A DNA stretch of 64,000 bases. It comes from CAG-103 sp905215475. GTDB taxonomy: Bacteria > Bacillota > Clostridia > Oscillospirales > Oscillospiraceae. The position numbers and the translations under genes are program-made. The number at the start of each line of letters is the position of its first letter. Position 1 is the stretch's first letter. The stretch covers positions 1 through 64,000 of the forward strand of contig CAJMPW010000001.1 of the NCBI GenBank assembly GCA_905215475.1, written 5' to 3'. Shown here in pieces: positions 34,301-41,836 of the stretch. Below the pieces are notes generated by a model. The model searched no databases, was not told the DNA's origin, and saw only the letters and a program-made list of their open reading frames with translations.

Positions 34301-34893
34301 TGGCGAGCTTTCACGCGCCGGATGCCGCCCCGCACCGCTACCGCGACGGGCAGCACGTGGTCATCGCCGGCATCTGCACCGCGAGCCGCGAGCGCGCCAC
34401 GCGCAAAAACACGCGCATGGCTTACCTCCAGCTCGAGGACGACAGGGGCAGTATGGAGGTCATCGTCTTTTCGCCCGCGCTCGATGCCTGCCGCGACCTG
34501 CTCGCGCAGGAGACGCCTGCGCTGTTCGTTTCGGGGCGTATCTCGACGCGCGACGAATCCGACCCTCAGCTCGTGGCGGATCAGGTCCTTCCGCTCAGCG
34601 AGCAGGGGCTCGAGACGCTGCGCACGCCGCCGCGCCGCGACCCGCCGCCCAGGCCCGAGGCGCCGCCGCGCCGCAGGCTCTGGGTGCGGCTGCCGACCCG
34701 GGAGCACCCGGCGCGCAAGCGCATCGAGCTGATCCTGCAAATGTTCCCCGGTGACGAGCAGCTCGTGCTCGTCTTTGAGGACACCGGCAAGCGCGCTGCC
34801 GCGCACTGCTGCGTGCATCCCGCGCTCGTCGAGGAGCTGCGATCCCTTGCGGGGCAGGGAAACGTCGCCGTCACGGAGGAGAAAACGCGTTGA
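31375..34893 (+). CDS. dnaE: DNA polymerase III alpha subunit (DnaE type)
   Basis: The 1172-residue product opens with a PHP domain (FAHLHVHSEYSLLDG). The C-family polymerase palm carries the acidic PDIDVDF motif (about residues 396-402), and GPGRGSAAGSVVSYCLGI precedes it. A helix-hairpin-helix region follows, and an OB-fold (HVVIAGICTASRERATRKNTRMAYLQLEDDRG) lies near residue 990-1030. There is no internal proofreading exonuclease, so it is DnaE and not PolC. In Firmicutes that have both, DnaE extends primers before hand-off to PolC. Whether PolC is present cannot be seen here. It ends the hprK operon. Confidence 0.97.
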   Translation: MGFAHLHVHSEYSLLDGACRIGPLVERAKELGQTALAITDHGVMYGAVAFYKAAVAAGIRPIIGCEVYVAPRGMTDRVHGVDDAYTHLVLLCRDETGYHNLCYLVSAAFERGFYGKPRIDWPLLRAHAEGLICLSGCVAGDIPRAVLRGDYEAAKARAVELQELFGEGSFYLELQNHRMTDEARVRAALLRIHRETGIPLAATNDVHYIQKQDAYDQDVLLCIQTGQTLDSPERLRFPNDEFYLKSEAEMRALFDEYPDAVENTQRIADRCRFDFTFGHYHLPRFLLPEGETDSDAYLTKLCERGFARRYGDRPEVHGRMEYELDMIRRMGFVDYFLIVSDFIGYAKGQRIPVGPGRGSAAGSVVSYCLGITDVDPVQYNLYFERFLNPERVSMPDIDVDFCVQRRGEVIDYVIRKYGADHVAQIVTFGTMAARAAVRDVGRVMNLTYAETDAVAKAIPGGINTTLDEALQQSKPLRAMYDGDERLHRLIDTARAIEGMPRHASTHAAGVVITEQPVYAYVPLASNDGALVCQYQMTTLEELGLLKMDFLGLRNLTVLEDAARRVRRRVPDFQVERIPLDDKKTFDMLAAGRTVGVFQLESAGITSVCIGLRPRSIEDITAVIALYRPGPMESIPRFLACSAHPERITYQHPLLEPILAVTYGCIVYQEQVIEIFRQLAGFSLGQADMIRRAMSKKKEAVITAERAAFVHGDPARSIPGAVAKGVPEQTANAIYDEILAFASYAFNKAHAVSYAIVSYRTAYMKRNYPHEYMAALLTSVLDNTPKVTEYIAECRELGIRLLPPDINASDADFTVENGDLRFGLVAIKGVGRGLIQALMREREIGGPFTAFDEFCRRMNGHDLNRRAAESLIRAGCFDRMGYKRKALMQSVDRVLGGAASESRMNLTGQMNLFSTPDDGGGPADTTQLVLPDVEEFTRAELMAMERETTGLYLTGHPMDAYRALAQQAKAAPMGDILASFHAPDAAPHRYRDGQHVVIAGICTASRERATRKNTRMAYLQLEDDRGSMEVIVFSPALDACRDLLAQETPALFVSGRISTRDESDPQLVADQVLPLSEQGLETLRTPPRRDPPPRPEAPPRRRLWVRLPTREHPARKRIELILQMFPGDEQLVLVFEDTGKRAAAHCCVHPALVEELRSLAGQGNVAVTEEKTR

Positions 34894-34918
34894 CGCGGCG
34901 GTCATTATATGGTATACT
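34890..34918 (+). promoter_or_regulatory. Promoter of the CNNM/CBS gene pair
   Basis: TTGACG (34890-34895), overlapping the dnaE stop, then 17 bp and TATACT (34913-34918). Confidence 0.72.
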
Positions 34919-34989
34919 AATCGCTAATTTATTTCCCGCCGCGGATAGGCACCGGGCGGGAGAACAACTCAGGAGTGTGATGATCCGCA

Positions 34990-36315
34990 ATGGACGCTGG
35001 CCCTAATCAGGACTTATGGAATCTTTTGCCTGTTATTATCGTGCTGCTCCTTGGTGCGGCCTATTTCGCCATCATGGAGACAGCCTTTTCATCCGCGAGC
35101 CGCATCCGGCTCAAGACCGCCGCTGACCACGGCAACCGCCGCGCCGGTCAGGCGCTGTACGTGCTCGATCACTTTGATCAGGCGATCACGACGCTGCTGA
35201 TCGGCACGAACATCCTGCACCTGACGATCGCAACGCTCGTGACCGTGGCCGTGCAGCGGGTGTGGGGCATGTGGGCGGTCACCGCCGCGACGCTGGTCAC
35301 GACCGTGGTCGTGTTCTTCGCCGGAGAGATGCTGCCGAAAAGCATCGCCAAGAAATACGCCGAGCGTCTGGCCATGGCCACGGCGCGTTCGCTGCGGTTT
35401 TTCATGGTGCTCTTTCAGCCCCTGTCCGTGATGCTCACCGCCATCGGCAACGCTGCCGCCCGCTGCATCCGCGGCGAGCCCGCCGTGACCGTGACGGAGG
35501 ATGAGCTGGCCGATATCATCGAGAACATGACCGACGACGGAGAGCTGACCGCCGAGCGCGGCGAGCTCATGAGCTCGGCGCTCTCGTTTGCCGAGGTGCC
35601 GGTCGAGAGCGTCATCACGGCGCGTGTTGACGTCGCCGCCGTGGACGTGGACGACCCGCCGGAGGAGATCCTTGCCTACGTGCGCGAGCAGCGCCACAGC
35701 CGCCTGCCTGTGTATGCCGGCAGCGTGGACAATGTCATCGGCATCCTGCAGATCCGCAAGTACATCAAGGCATGCATCGCAGCCGGCGGCAAGGCCGTGG
35801 ATATCCGTCCGCTGCTCGACGAGCCGGTGTTCGTGCACCAGAGCACGCTCATTGCCGAGGTGCTGCCCGAGCTCAGCCGCCGCAAGGCAAACCTCGCCAT
35901 CGTCACCGATAACTACGGCGGCACGCTCGGCATCGTCACCGTGGAGGACATCGTTGAGGAGCTCGTCGGCGAGATCTGGGACGAGGACGACGTCGTTGAG
36001 GAGTCGTTCGTGCCGCTCGGCGGCGGCCGCTATGAGGTTGATGCCGAGATGACCGTCGGCGAGGTGTTTGACCGCCTCGACTACACCGACCCCGAGGACG
36101 ACGAGGAGCTGCAGTATAAGCTGCTTGGCGAGTGGACATATGAGCAGTTTTCCTACATCCCGCGTGAGCGGGAGGGCTTCCGCTATCACCGGCTCGACGT
36201 GCGCATCTCCGATATGCGCCAGAAGCGCATCGTCAAGCTCACCGTGCGCCTGCTGCCGGAGGAGACCGACGCGCCCGCAGAGACTGCCCCGGAGAAAGGG
36301 GGCGAGCCGGCATGA
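34990..36315 (+). CDS. CNNM (DUF21)/CBS/CorC-domain membrane protein, first of pair
   Basis: The 441-residue product has an N-terminal CNNM transmembrane domain (FAIMETAFSSASRIRLKTAA, four membrane segments to about 150). A CBS pair follows (about 205-330, with RQHSRLPVYAGSVDNVIGIL and TDNYGGTLGIVTVEDIVEELVGEI), then a C-terminal CorC_HlyC domain. Such proteins are linked to magnesium/cobalt export and are not true hemolysins despite the old name. A stop codon at 34981 fixes the start at 34990; the nearest GGAG is 14 bp away, a rather long gap. Its end overlaps a paralogue by four bases. Confidence 0.9.
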   Translation: MDAGPNQDLWNLLPVIIVLLLGAAYFAIMETAFSSASRIRLKTAADHGNRRAGQALYVLDHFDQAITTLLIGTNILHLTIATLVTVAVQRVWGMWAVTAATLVTTVVVFFAGEMLPKSIAKKYAERLAMATARSLRFFMVLFQPLSVMLTAIGNAAARCIRGEPAVTVTEDELADIIENMTDDGELTAERGELMSSALSFAEVPVESVITARVDVAAVDVDDPPEEILAYVREQRHSRLPVYAGSVDNVIGILQIRKYIKACIAAGGKAVDIRPLLDEPVFVHQSTLIAEVLPELSRRKANLAIVTDNYGGTLGIVTVEDIVEELVGEIWDEDDVVEESFVPLGGGRYEVDAEMTVGEVFDRLDYTDPEDDEELQYKLLGEWTYEQFSYIPREREGFRYHRLDVRISDMRQKRIVKLTVRLLPEETDAPAETAPEKGGEPA

Positions 36316-37586
36316 GCATCGTGTGGTATTTTGTCGCGCTCGTCGTGCTGATCGCGCTGTCCGCATTCTTCTCCGCGTCGGAGATGTCGTATTCGTCGGC
36401 CAACCGTCTGCGGCTGGAAAACGCCGCTGAGGACGGCAGCCGCCGCGCCAGGACCGCCGTCGGCATCCTCGACCACTTTGACCGCGCCCTGAGCGCCATC
36501 CTCATCGGCAACAATCTGGTCAACATCGCGTCGTCGTCGCTCGGCTCCGTGATCGTGATCCTGCTCGCGGGCGAGCAGTGGACGTGGGTGTCCACGGTCG
36601 TGCTGACGCTGCTGGTCATCATCTTCGGCGAGACGATGCCGAAGATCGTTGCCAAGCAAAACGCCAACGGCATCGCCCTGCGCAATGCCTATGTCATCCG
36701 CGCGCTGTCGATCGTGCTCTATCCCGTGATCTGGCTCGTGGTCGGTCTTGTGCACCTGATCACGCGACCGCTGCGCGGCGACACCGGGGACGACGATCCG
36801 GAGGAGGCCGCCTCGCAGGAGCTGCAGTCGATCATCGAGACCGCCGAGGACGAGGACGTGCTCGACGGGGACCGCGGCGAGCTGCTGCGCTCCGCGCTCG
36901 ACTTTTCCGACGTGAGCGCGAGCGAGGCCATGACCGCCCGTGTCGACATGGTCGCCATCGATATCGACGACGACTGGGACGAGATCATGCGCGTCATCGA
37001 CGAATCGACGTATTCCCGCCTGCCGGTCTACTCCGACAGTGTGGACAACATCATCGGATTTTTGTACCTCAACCGCTTTTTCAAGGCCATGATGGACGGC
37101 CGGCCGGACGATCTGCGCGCGCAGCTCATCCCGCCGTGCTTTGTCTACAAGACCACGCGCCTGCCCGATGTGCTGGCAAAGCTCCGCCGCGAGCAGAAGC
37201 ACCTCGCCGTCGTCACGGACGAATACGGCGGCACGCTCGGCGTCATCACGATGGAGGACGTGCTCGAGGAGCTCGTCGGCGACATCTGGGACGAGACCGA
37301 CGAGGTCGAGCGCGAGGTCGTTGCGCGCTCCGACGGCGGGTATGAGCTCGACGGCGACATGACGATCTCGGACTTTCTTGAGCTGCTCGACTGGAACGAG
37401 GACGCTCTGGACGACGCCGACAGCGCCACCGTCGGCGGCTGGACGCTTGAGCGCTTCGGCACGTTCCCGAAGCCGGGCGACAGCTTCCGGTATGAAAATC
37501 TCACCGTCACGGTCCTGGCCATGGACGGACGCCGCGTCGAGCGTGTGCTCGTGCAGCCCGACCCGGCTTCCGACAAGGACGAATAA
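36312..37586 (+). CDS. CNNM (DUF21)/CBS/CorC-domain membrane protein, second of pair
   Basis: This 424-residue paralogue starts with ATGA overlapping the previous stop. The order is the same: CNNM domain (FFSASEMSYSSANRLRLENAA), CBS pair (STYSRLPVYSDSVDNIIGFL, DEYGGTLGVITMEDVLEELVGDIW) and CorC_HlyC domain. The two proteins are clearly related over their full length and probably arose by tandem duplication. Coupled translation suggests they may work as a heteromer in Mg2+ or Co2+ movement at the membrane, which is inference. Confidence 0.9.
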   Translation: MSIVWYFVALVVLIALSAFFSASEMSYSSANRLRLENAAEDGSRRARTAVGILDHFDRALSAILIGNNLVNIASSSLGSVIVILLAGEQWTWVSTVVLTLLVIIFGETMPKIVAKQNANGIALRNAYVIRALSIVLYPVIWLVVGLVHLITRPLRGDTGDDDPEEAASQELQSIIETAEDEDVLDGDRGELLRSALDFSDVSASEAMTARVDMVAIDIDDDWDEIMRVIDESTYSRLPVYSDSVDNIIGFLYLNRFFKAMMDGRPDDLRAQLIPPCFVYKTTRLPDVLAKLRREQKHLAVVTDEYGGTLGVITMEDVLEELVGDIWDETDEVEREVVARSDGGYELDGDMTISDFLELLDWNEDALDDADSATVGGWTLERFGTFPKPGDSFRYENLTVTVLAMDGRRVERVLVQPDPASDKDE

Positions 37587-37602
37587 GTGCATACAACCCC
37601 GA

Positions 37603-37641
37603 GTCCGGTCTGTGCAAAAGCTGCACAGACCGGACCTTTTT
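37603..37641 (+). terminator. Terminator of the CNNM pair
   Basis: A 14-bp stem (GTCCGGTCTGTGCA, 37603-37616, with 37622-37635) is followed by CTTTTT. Confidence 0.95.
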
Positions 37642-37776
37642 CTGTATGGAAAAGGTATCTTGTACCCGGTGAGGGAAAATCTGCCCAAAAGGCGCAAGAT
37701 GTGGCGATTTGTATCATAAGCTCGTTAGTGCGAGAAAGATTTTGCACACTGCGCGCGCTAAAGTTTCATTTTTTGC

Positions 37777-37805
37777 TTGATATTTGCGTTTTTTGCAGGT
37801 ATAAT
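37777..37805 (+). promoter_or_regulatory. Promoter of the TAXI TRAP transporter
   Basis: TTGATA (37777-37782), 17 bp and a perfect TATAAT (37800-37805) lie about 55 bp upstream of the ATG. Confidence 0.82.
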
Positions 37806-37860
37806 GAACGCATATTGAATCATCCAGGGAGGAAAATTTCAAAAAGGAGAGAATACAACT

Positions 37861-38868
37861 ATGAAGTTCAACAAAATTGTGGCGTTGGTTCTGGCTCTCG
37901 TCATGGTGTTCGCGCTGTGCGCCTGCGGCGGCGGCGACACCAAGAACAAAGATGATTCCGGTTCTACGGCCAAGGTCGACACCAGCACCGTCTCCGTCGG
38001 CGCGGTCGTCATCGCGCGTGACGACGTTCCGACCGACCAGATCTATGCGTTCGTGTCCACCATCTTCAATAACCTCGACGCCATCGCCGCTCAGCACGGC
38101 AAGGGCGCGGAGCTGAACCTCGAGGCTGCCGCTTCGGTCAAGGGCGTGCCGTATCACCCCGGCGCTGCCAAGTATTTCGAGGAGAAGGGTCTCAAGGTTG
38201 ACGCGGTCAAGGACGGCGCCGGCACCGGCACCGCCGCTGCGCTCAACTTCGGCACCGGCGGCGACACCGGCACGTACTACGGCTTCGGCGGCGTGCTTGC
38301 GTCCTACGTCTCCAGCAACTCCGACTGCAAGGTTACGGCCCTCACCTCCGGCGGCTCTCAGGCCAACGTCGAGGATCTGACCAACGGCAACGTCCAGATC
38401 GCCTTCGTGCAGAGCGACGTCATGAACTACGCCTACAACGGTCAGCGTCTGTTCGAGAGCCCGGTCACCGGCTTCTCCGTCGTTGCCCAGCTCTATCAGG
38501 AGCAGGTGCAGATCGTCACCACCAACCCCGACATTAAGACCGTTGCCGACCTCGCCGGCAAGAAGGTCTCCATCGGCGCTGCCGGCTCCGGTGTGTACTT
38601 CAACGCCATTGACGTGCTCAACGCCTATGACCTCAAGGAGAGCGATATCTCCGCCGTGTACCAGAGCTTCGGCGACAGCGCCGAGAGCCTGAAGGACGGC
38701 AAGATCGACGCCGCGTTCATCGTCGCCGGTGCGCCCACCACGGCCATCACCGACCTCGCCACCGCCGGCAATGTCTACCTTGTCAGCCTTGACGACAGCC
38801 ACGTGCAGTCCCTGCTGTCCGCGTCCCCGTACTACACCGCCGCCACCATCAAGGCCGGCACCTATTGA
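37861..38868 (+). CDS. TAXI-family TRAP solute-binding lipoprotein, circularly permuted
   Basis: The ATG at 37861 follows AAAGGAGAG and gives 335 residues. A lipoprotein signal (ALCACGGG, Cys20/Cys22) comes first. Normal TAXI proteins then start with FGTGG..GTYY and end with a block running from TVAV...(V/I)AR through a helix with a YAF/YxF-type motif to VPYHPGAAKYF. Here that terminal block comes first (residues 37-113: TVSVGAVVIARDDV, IYAFVSTIFNNLDAI, VPYHPGAAKYFEEKG). A linker (114-127) follows, then the usual beginning (128-140, LNFGTGGDTGTYY). The chain stops at PYYTAATIKAGTY, the point where the moved block would normally begin. All family segments are present once and in frame. It should still bind a carboxylate-type solute for the TRAP permease downstream. 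Confidence 0.9.
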   Translation: MKFNKIVALVLALVMVFALCACGGGDTKNKDDSGSTAKVDTSTVSVGAVVIARDDVPTDQIYAFVSTIFNNLDAIAAQHGKGAELNLEAAASVKGVPYHPGAAKYFEEKGLKVDAVKDGAGTGTAAALNFGTGGDTGTYYGFGGVLASYVSSNSDCKVTALTSGGSQANVEDLTNGNVQIAFVQSDVMNYAYNGQRLFESPVTGFSVVAQLYQEQVQIVTTNPDIKTVADLAGKKVSIGAAGSGVYFNAIDVLNAYDLKESDISAVYQSFGDSAESLKDGKIDAAFIVAGAPTTAITDLATAGNVYLVSLDDSHVQSLLSASPYYTAATIKAGTY

Positions 38869-38907
38869 TGCCTGACCCGGTGATGCGCCGCATCCCGTAA
38901 ACGTTCG

Positions 38908-38941
38908 CTACGGCGTCAGTACCCCTGACGCCGTAGTTTTT
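38908..38941 (+). terminator. Terminator or attenuator between TAXI protein and permease genes
   Basis: A perfect 12-bp stem (CTACGGCGTCAG, 38908-38919, with 38925-38936) is followed by five T. It sits inside the transporter unit and may lower permease expression relative to the binding protein. Confidence 0.88.
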
Positions 38942-38973
38942 CCATTCTACCCGGAACGGAGGTTTCCCCCTAT

Positions 38974-41019
38974 ATGTCTGACACCAAAACGACCGCAGCC
39001 GCTGCGGAAGCCGCTTCTCTGCAGGAGGATATGGACGCCGTCATGCGCAAGTATGACCGCGAGTCCGCCACCCGCATCTGGTCGGGCAAGCCCAAGATCG
39101 TCATCTCGGTCATCATGGCGCTGTTCTCGGTCTACTGCATCTGGTCGACCCTGCTTAGCACCGCCGCGCTGGAGGTGCGCCTGACGGCGTTCCTTGGCCT
39201 GATCATCATCATGGGCTATCTGACCTATCCCGCCAGTAAAAAGCACGTGCACGCCAACCGCCTGCCGTGGTATGACATCGTCATCATGGTCGTCGGCGCT
39301 GCCGCGTTTTTCTACTATTGCTTTAACTATCCCGTGCTCATCAAGACGCTCACGAGCGCCGCTAAGATGACGCCGTTTCTCATCGCCGTCGGCGTGGTCG
39401 GCATCCTGACGCTTGCCGAGCTCTGCCGCCGCTGCGTCGGCGTACCGATCCTTGTGGTCGTCGGCGCGCTGCTCGTATACACGTTCGTGAGTATGCTCAA
39501 GGGCGATCAGTCGTTCGAGCAGGTGCTCGGCCGCGTGATCTACACGCTCTTTTTCGGCACGTCCGGCGTGCTCAGTACGCCTGTGCAGGTGTGCGCGAAG
39601 TTCATCGCGGTGTTCATCATCTTCGGCGCGTTTCTGGAGCGCACCGGCATCTCGAGCTTCTTCATTGACCTCGCCAACGCCATCGCCGGCTGGACCTCCG
39701 GCGGTCCGGCCAAGGTCGCGGTCATCTCGTCCGCGCTGTGCGGCATGGTGTCCGGCTCTTCCGTCGGCAACACCGTCACCACGGGCTCGGTCACGATCCC
39801 GATGATGAAGCGCACCGGCTACAAGCCGGAATTTGCCGGCGCGGTCGAGGCGGCAGCCTCCACCGGCGGTCAGATCATGCCGCCCATCATGGGCGCGGCC
39901 GCGTTCCTGATGGCCGAATACATGAATGTCACCTACGGTCAGGTCACCCTCTGGGCGATCCTGCCTGCCGTGCTGTACTTCGGCGGCATCTTCATCTCCG
40001 TGCATCTCGAGGCCAAGAAGCTCGGCCTGCGCGGCATCCCGCGTTCAGAGCTGCCCCGCTTCAAGTACCTCATGCGCAATGTCTATCTGCTGCTGCCGCT
40101 CGTGTTCCTGATCTGGGTGGTCACGGCAAACATCCGCTCGCTGCAGTATGCGGCCTCCATCGCCATCCTCATCTCCATCGCTGTGAGCCTTGTCGGTACG
40201 ATCCGCGACGCTGCGGCCGAGGCAAAGGAGACCAAGACCGGCAGCGCCGCCGGCATCGCCGTCAAAAAGACCGGCCTGATGATCCTCGAGGCGCTCGAGG
40301 CCGGCGGCAAGGGCAGCATCACGGTCGCCGTGGCCTGCTCCATGGCCGGCATGATCGCGGGCTGCATCACCGTCACGGGTCTTGCGTCCAAGCTCATCAG
40401 CGGCGTCGTCGCCCTGAGCAGTAAGATCTCCAACCCGACGCTCTCGCTGCTGCTGGCGCTGTTTTTGACCATGCTCTGCTGCATCGTGCTCGGCATGGGC
40501 GTGCCCACGACCGCGAACTACTGCATCATGGCCTCGACCTGCGCGCCGATCCTCATCACGCTCGGCATCCCGAAGATCGCGGCGCACTTCTTCGTGTTCT
40601 ACTTCGGCATCGTTGCCGATATCACGCCGCCGGTCGCGCTGGCGGCCTATGCCGGCTCCGCCATTGCCAAGTCCAACCCCATGAAGACAGGCATCAATGC
40701 GACGAAGCTCGCCATCGCGGCGTTCATCGTGCCGTATATGTTTGCGATGAACCCGTCCATGCTGCTCATGGATCAGGGCGTGCTCGCCGCAGTTCAGGTC
40801 ATCATCTCGTCCTGCCTCGGCATCTTCGGTATCGCCGCTGCGCTCGAGGGCTTTGTCGTCACGCGCGCCCCGTGGTGGCAGCGTCTCATCCTGGCCGCGG
40901 GCGGTCTGTGCCTGATCGACCCGAAGCTGACGAGCGATCTGATCGGCATTGCCGCTATTGCGGTCATCGTCATGCTGCAGATCGTGCTGCGCAAACGCAG
41001 CACGCCCGCTGCCGCATAA
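38974..41019 (+). CDS. TRAP transporter fused permease (4TM-12TM)
   Basis: This 681-residue membrane protein fuses the small (about 4-helix) and large (12-helix) TRAP permease subunits, the standard form for TAXI systems. Hallmarks are GAFLERTGISSFFIDLANAIAG, SGSSVGNTVTTGSVTIPMMKR and GGQIMPPIMGAAAFLMAEY in the first half, and GMGVPTTANYCI and FFVFYFGIVADITPPVALAAYA in the second. It moves the solute caught by the TAXI protein across the cytoplasmic membrane using an ion gradient. Segment order is normal, unlike its partner. The gene begins with ATG 38974 after CGGAGG. Confidence 0.94.
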   Translation: MSDTKTTAAAAEAASLQEDMDAVMRKYDRESATRIWSGKPKIVISVIMALFSVYCIWSTLLSTAALEVRLTAFLGLIIIMGYLTYPASKKHVHANRLPWYDIVIMVVGAAAFFYYCFNYPVLIKTLTSAAKMTPFLIAVGVVGILTLAELCRRCVGVPILVVVGALLVYTFVSMLKGDQSFEQVLGRVIYTLFFGTSGVLSTPVQVCAKFIAVFIIFGAFLERTGISSFFIDLANAIAGWTSGGPAKVAVISSALCGMVSGSSVGNTVTTGSVTIPMMKRTGYKPEFAGAVEAAASTGGQIMPPIMGAAAFLMAEYMNVTYGQVTLWAILPAVLYFGGIFISVHLEAKKLGLRGIPRSELPRFKYLMRNVYLLLPLVFLIWVVTANIRSLQYAASIAILISIAVSLVGTIRDAAAEAKETKTGSAAGIAVKKTGLMILEALEAGGKGSITVAVACSMAGMIAGCITVTGLASKLISGVVALSSKISNPTLSLLLALFLTMLCCIVLGMGVPTTANYCIMASTCAPILITLGIPKIAAHFFVFYFGIVADITPPVALAAYAGSAIAKSNPMKTGINATKLAIAAFIVPYMFAMNPSMLLMDQGVLAAVQVIISSCLGIFGIAAALEGFVVTRAPWWQRLILAAGGLCLIDPKLTSDLIGIAAIAVIVMLQIVLRKRSTPAAA

Positions 41020-41039
41020 ACTATCCGGAACCTTTCCTC

Positions 41040-41077
41040 AAGATGCACGTCAGATACTTTCGGCGTGCATCTTTTTT
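41040..41077 (+). terminator. Terminator of the TRAP transporter unit
   Basis: The stem AAGATGCACG / CGTGCATCTT (41040-41049 and 41064-41073) runs into TTTTTT. Confidence 0.9.
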
Positions 41078-41103
41078 GCGCGCCGTGCGCCGCGGCACGA
41101 GGC

Positions 41104-41132
41104 TTTACACGCGCCGGCCGATGGCGTATACT
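41104..41132 (+). promoter_or_regulatory. Promoter of the small lipoprotein gene
   Basis: TTTACA (41104-41109), 17 bp and TATACT (41127-41132) lie about 35 bp upstream of the ATG at 41168. Confidence 0.75.
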
Positions 41133-41167
41133 ATTTTTATGCTAAGACACGGAAAGGAGCAATCTGC

Positions 41168-41698
41168 ATGAAACGAAGCATTGCGGTGCTCATACTGGCG
41201 CTGGCGCTGGTGCTGACTGCCTGCGGCGGTCAGAAGGCGGCAGATGCACAGGCCGAGGCTAAGGACATCACCCTGTGCCCGACGTATGACAACGGCAAGG
41301 GCGGGTATTTTTCCATCACGCTGCCCGCTGCCTGGGGCGATCATTACGTGACCGAGTGCGGCGCGAACGACGGCGGCTATTATGTCGGCTTTTACGAAAA
41401 GGTCGATCATGACAACGGGCTTGGCGGCTTTTTGTTCATGCTCGAGGTCTTTCCCACCGACTATGACTACACCGAGCTGCCGGAGTATCAGGCCATCTGC
41501 GGTCTGACCGTCGACGGGGCAAACTACAACCTCATTGCCGAGCTGCCGACCGATGTGCAGTTTGCCAACGAGAACGCGGATCTCTACCGCAGTATGTCCG
41601 GCGATTTTTCAACCATCCTCAAGAGCCTGACGTTCTCTAAGGGCGTCACGCGCACGGATGTCACCGCGCCGGTGCCGCAGCCTGAGAGCGACACGTGA
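41168..41698 (+). CDS. Small lipoprotein of unknown function
   Basis: ATG 41168 follows GGAAAGGAG and gives 176 residues. The N-terminus is a clear lipoprotein signal (LALALVLTACGGQ). The mature domain (ITLCPTYDNGKGGYFSITLPAAWGDHYV, then GGYYVGFYEKVDHDNGLGGFLFMLEVF) resembles small secreted beta-rich domains seen in gut Clostridia that begin with a 'FSI.LP..W' strand. I do not recognise a function. It has its own promoter and terminator, so it is a single-gene unit. Confidence 0.8.
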   Translation: MKRSIAVLILALALVLTACGGQKAADAQAEAKDITLCPTYDNGKGGYFSITLPAAWGDHYVTECGANDGGYYVGFYEKVDHDNGLGGFLFMLEVFPTDYDYTELPEYQAICGLTVDGANYNLIAELPTDVQFANENADLYRSMSGDFSTILKSLTFSKGVTRTDVTAPVPQPESDT

Positions 41699-41708
41699 GA
41701 AAAGTGAA

Positions 41709-41740
41709 ACACCGTCTCCCGACCGGGAGACGGTGTTTTT
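41709..41740 (+). terminator. Terminator of the small lipoprotein gene
   Basis: A 12-bp stem (ACACCGTCTCCC, 41709-41720, with GGGAGACGGTGT from 41725) is followed by TTTTT. Confidence 0.95.
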
Positions 41741-41836
41741 GCATTTTGGCGCGGTTTGCCGTCCGGCACACATATTTTGCCGAAAAACGGGCAGACTGTG
41801 TCCTGTGTGCGGTTATGATGCGTTCTCTCACATATG

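Noticed and set aside
34980..35003. ATG at 34980 with a better-spaced GGAG before the first CNNM gene
   Set aside because: It opens an 8-codon frame out of register with the CNNM protein. It could be a tiny leader but nothing supports it.
38242..38868. Reading the TAXI gene as a normal protein with a spurious N-terminal extension
   Set aside because: The only signal peptide, promoter and ribosome site are at 37777-37861, and the extension is a recognisable part of the same family.
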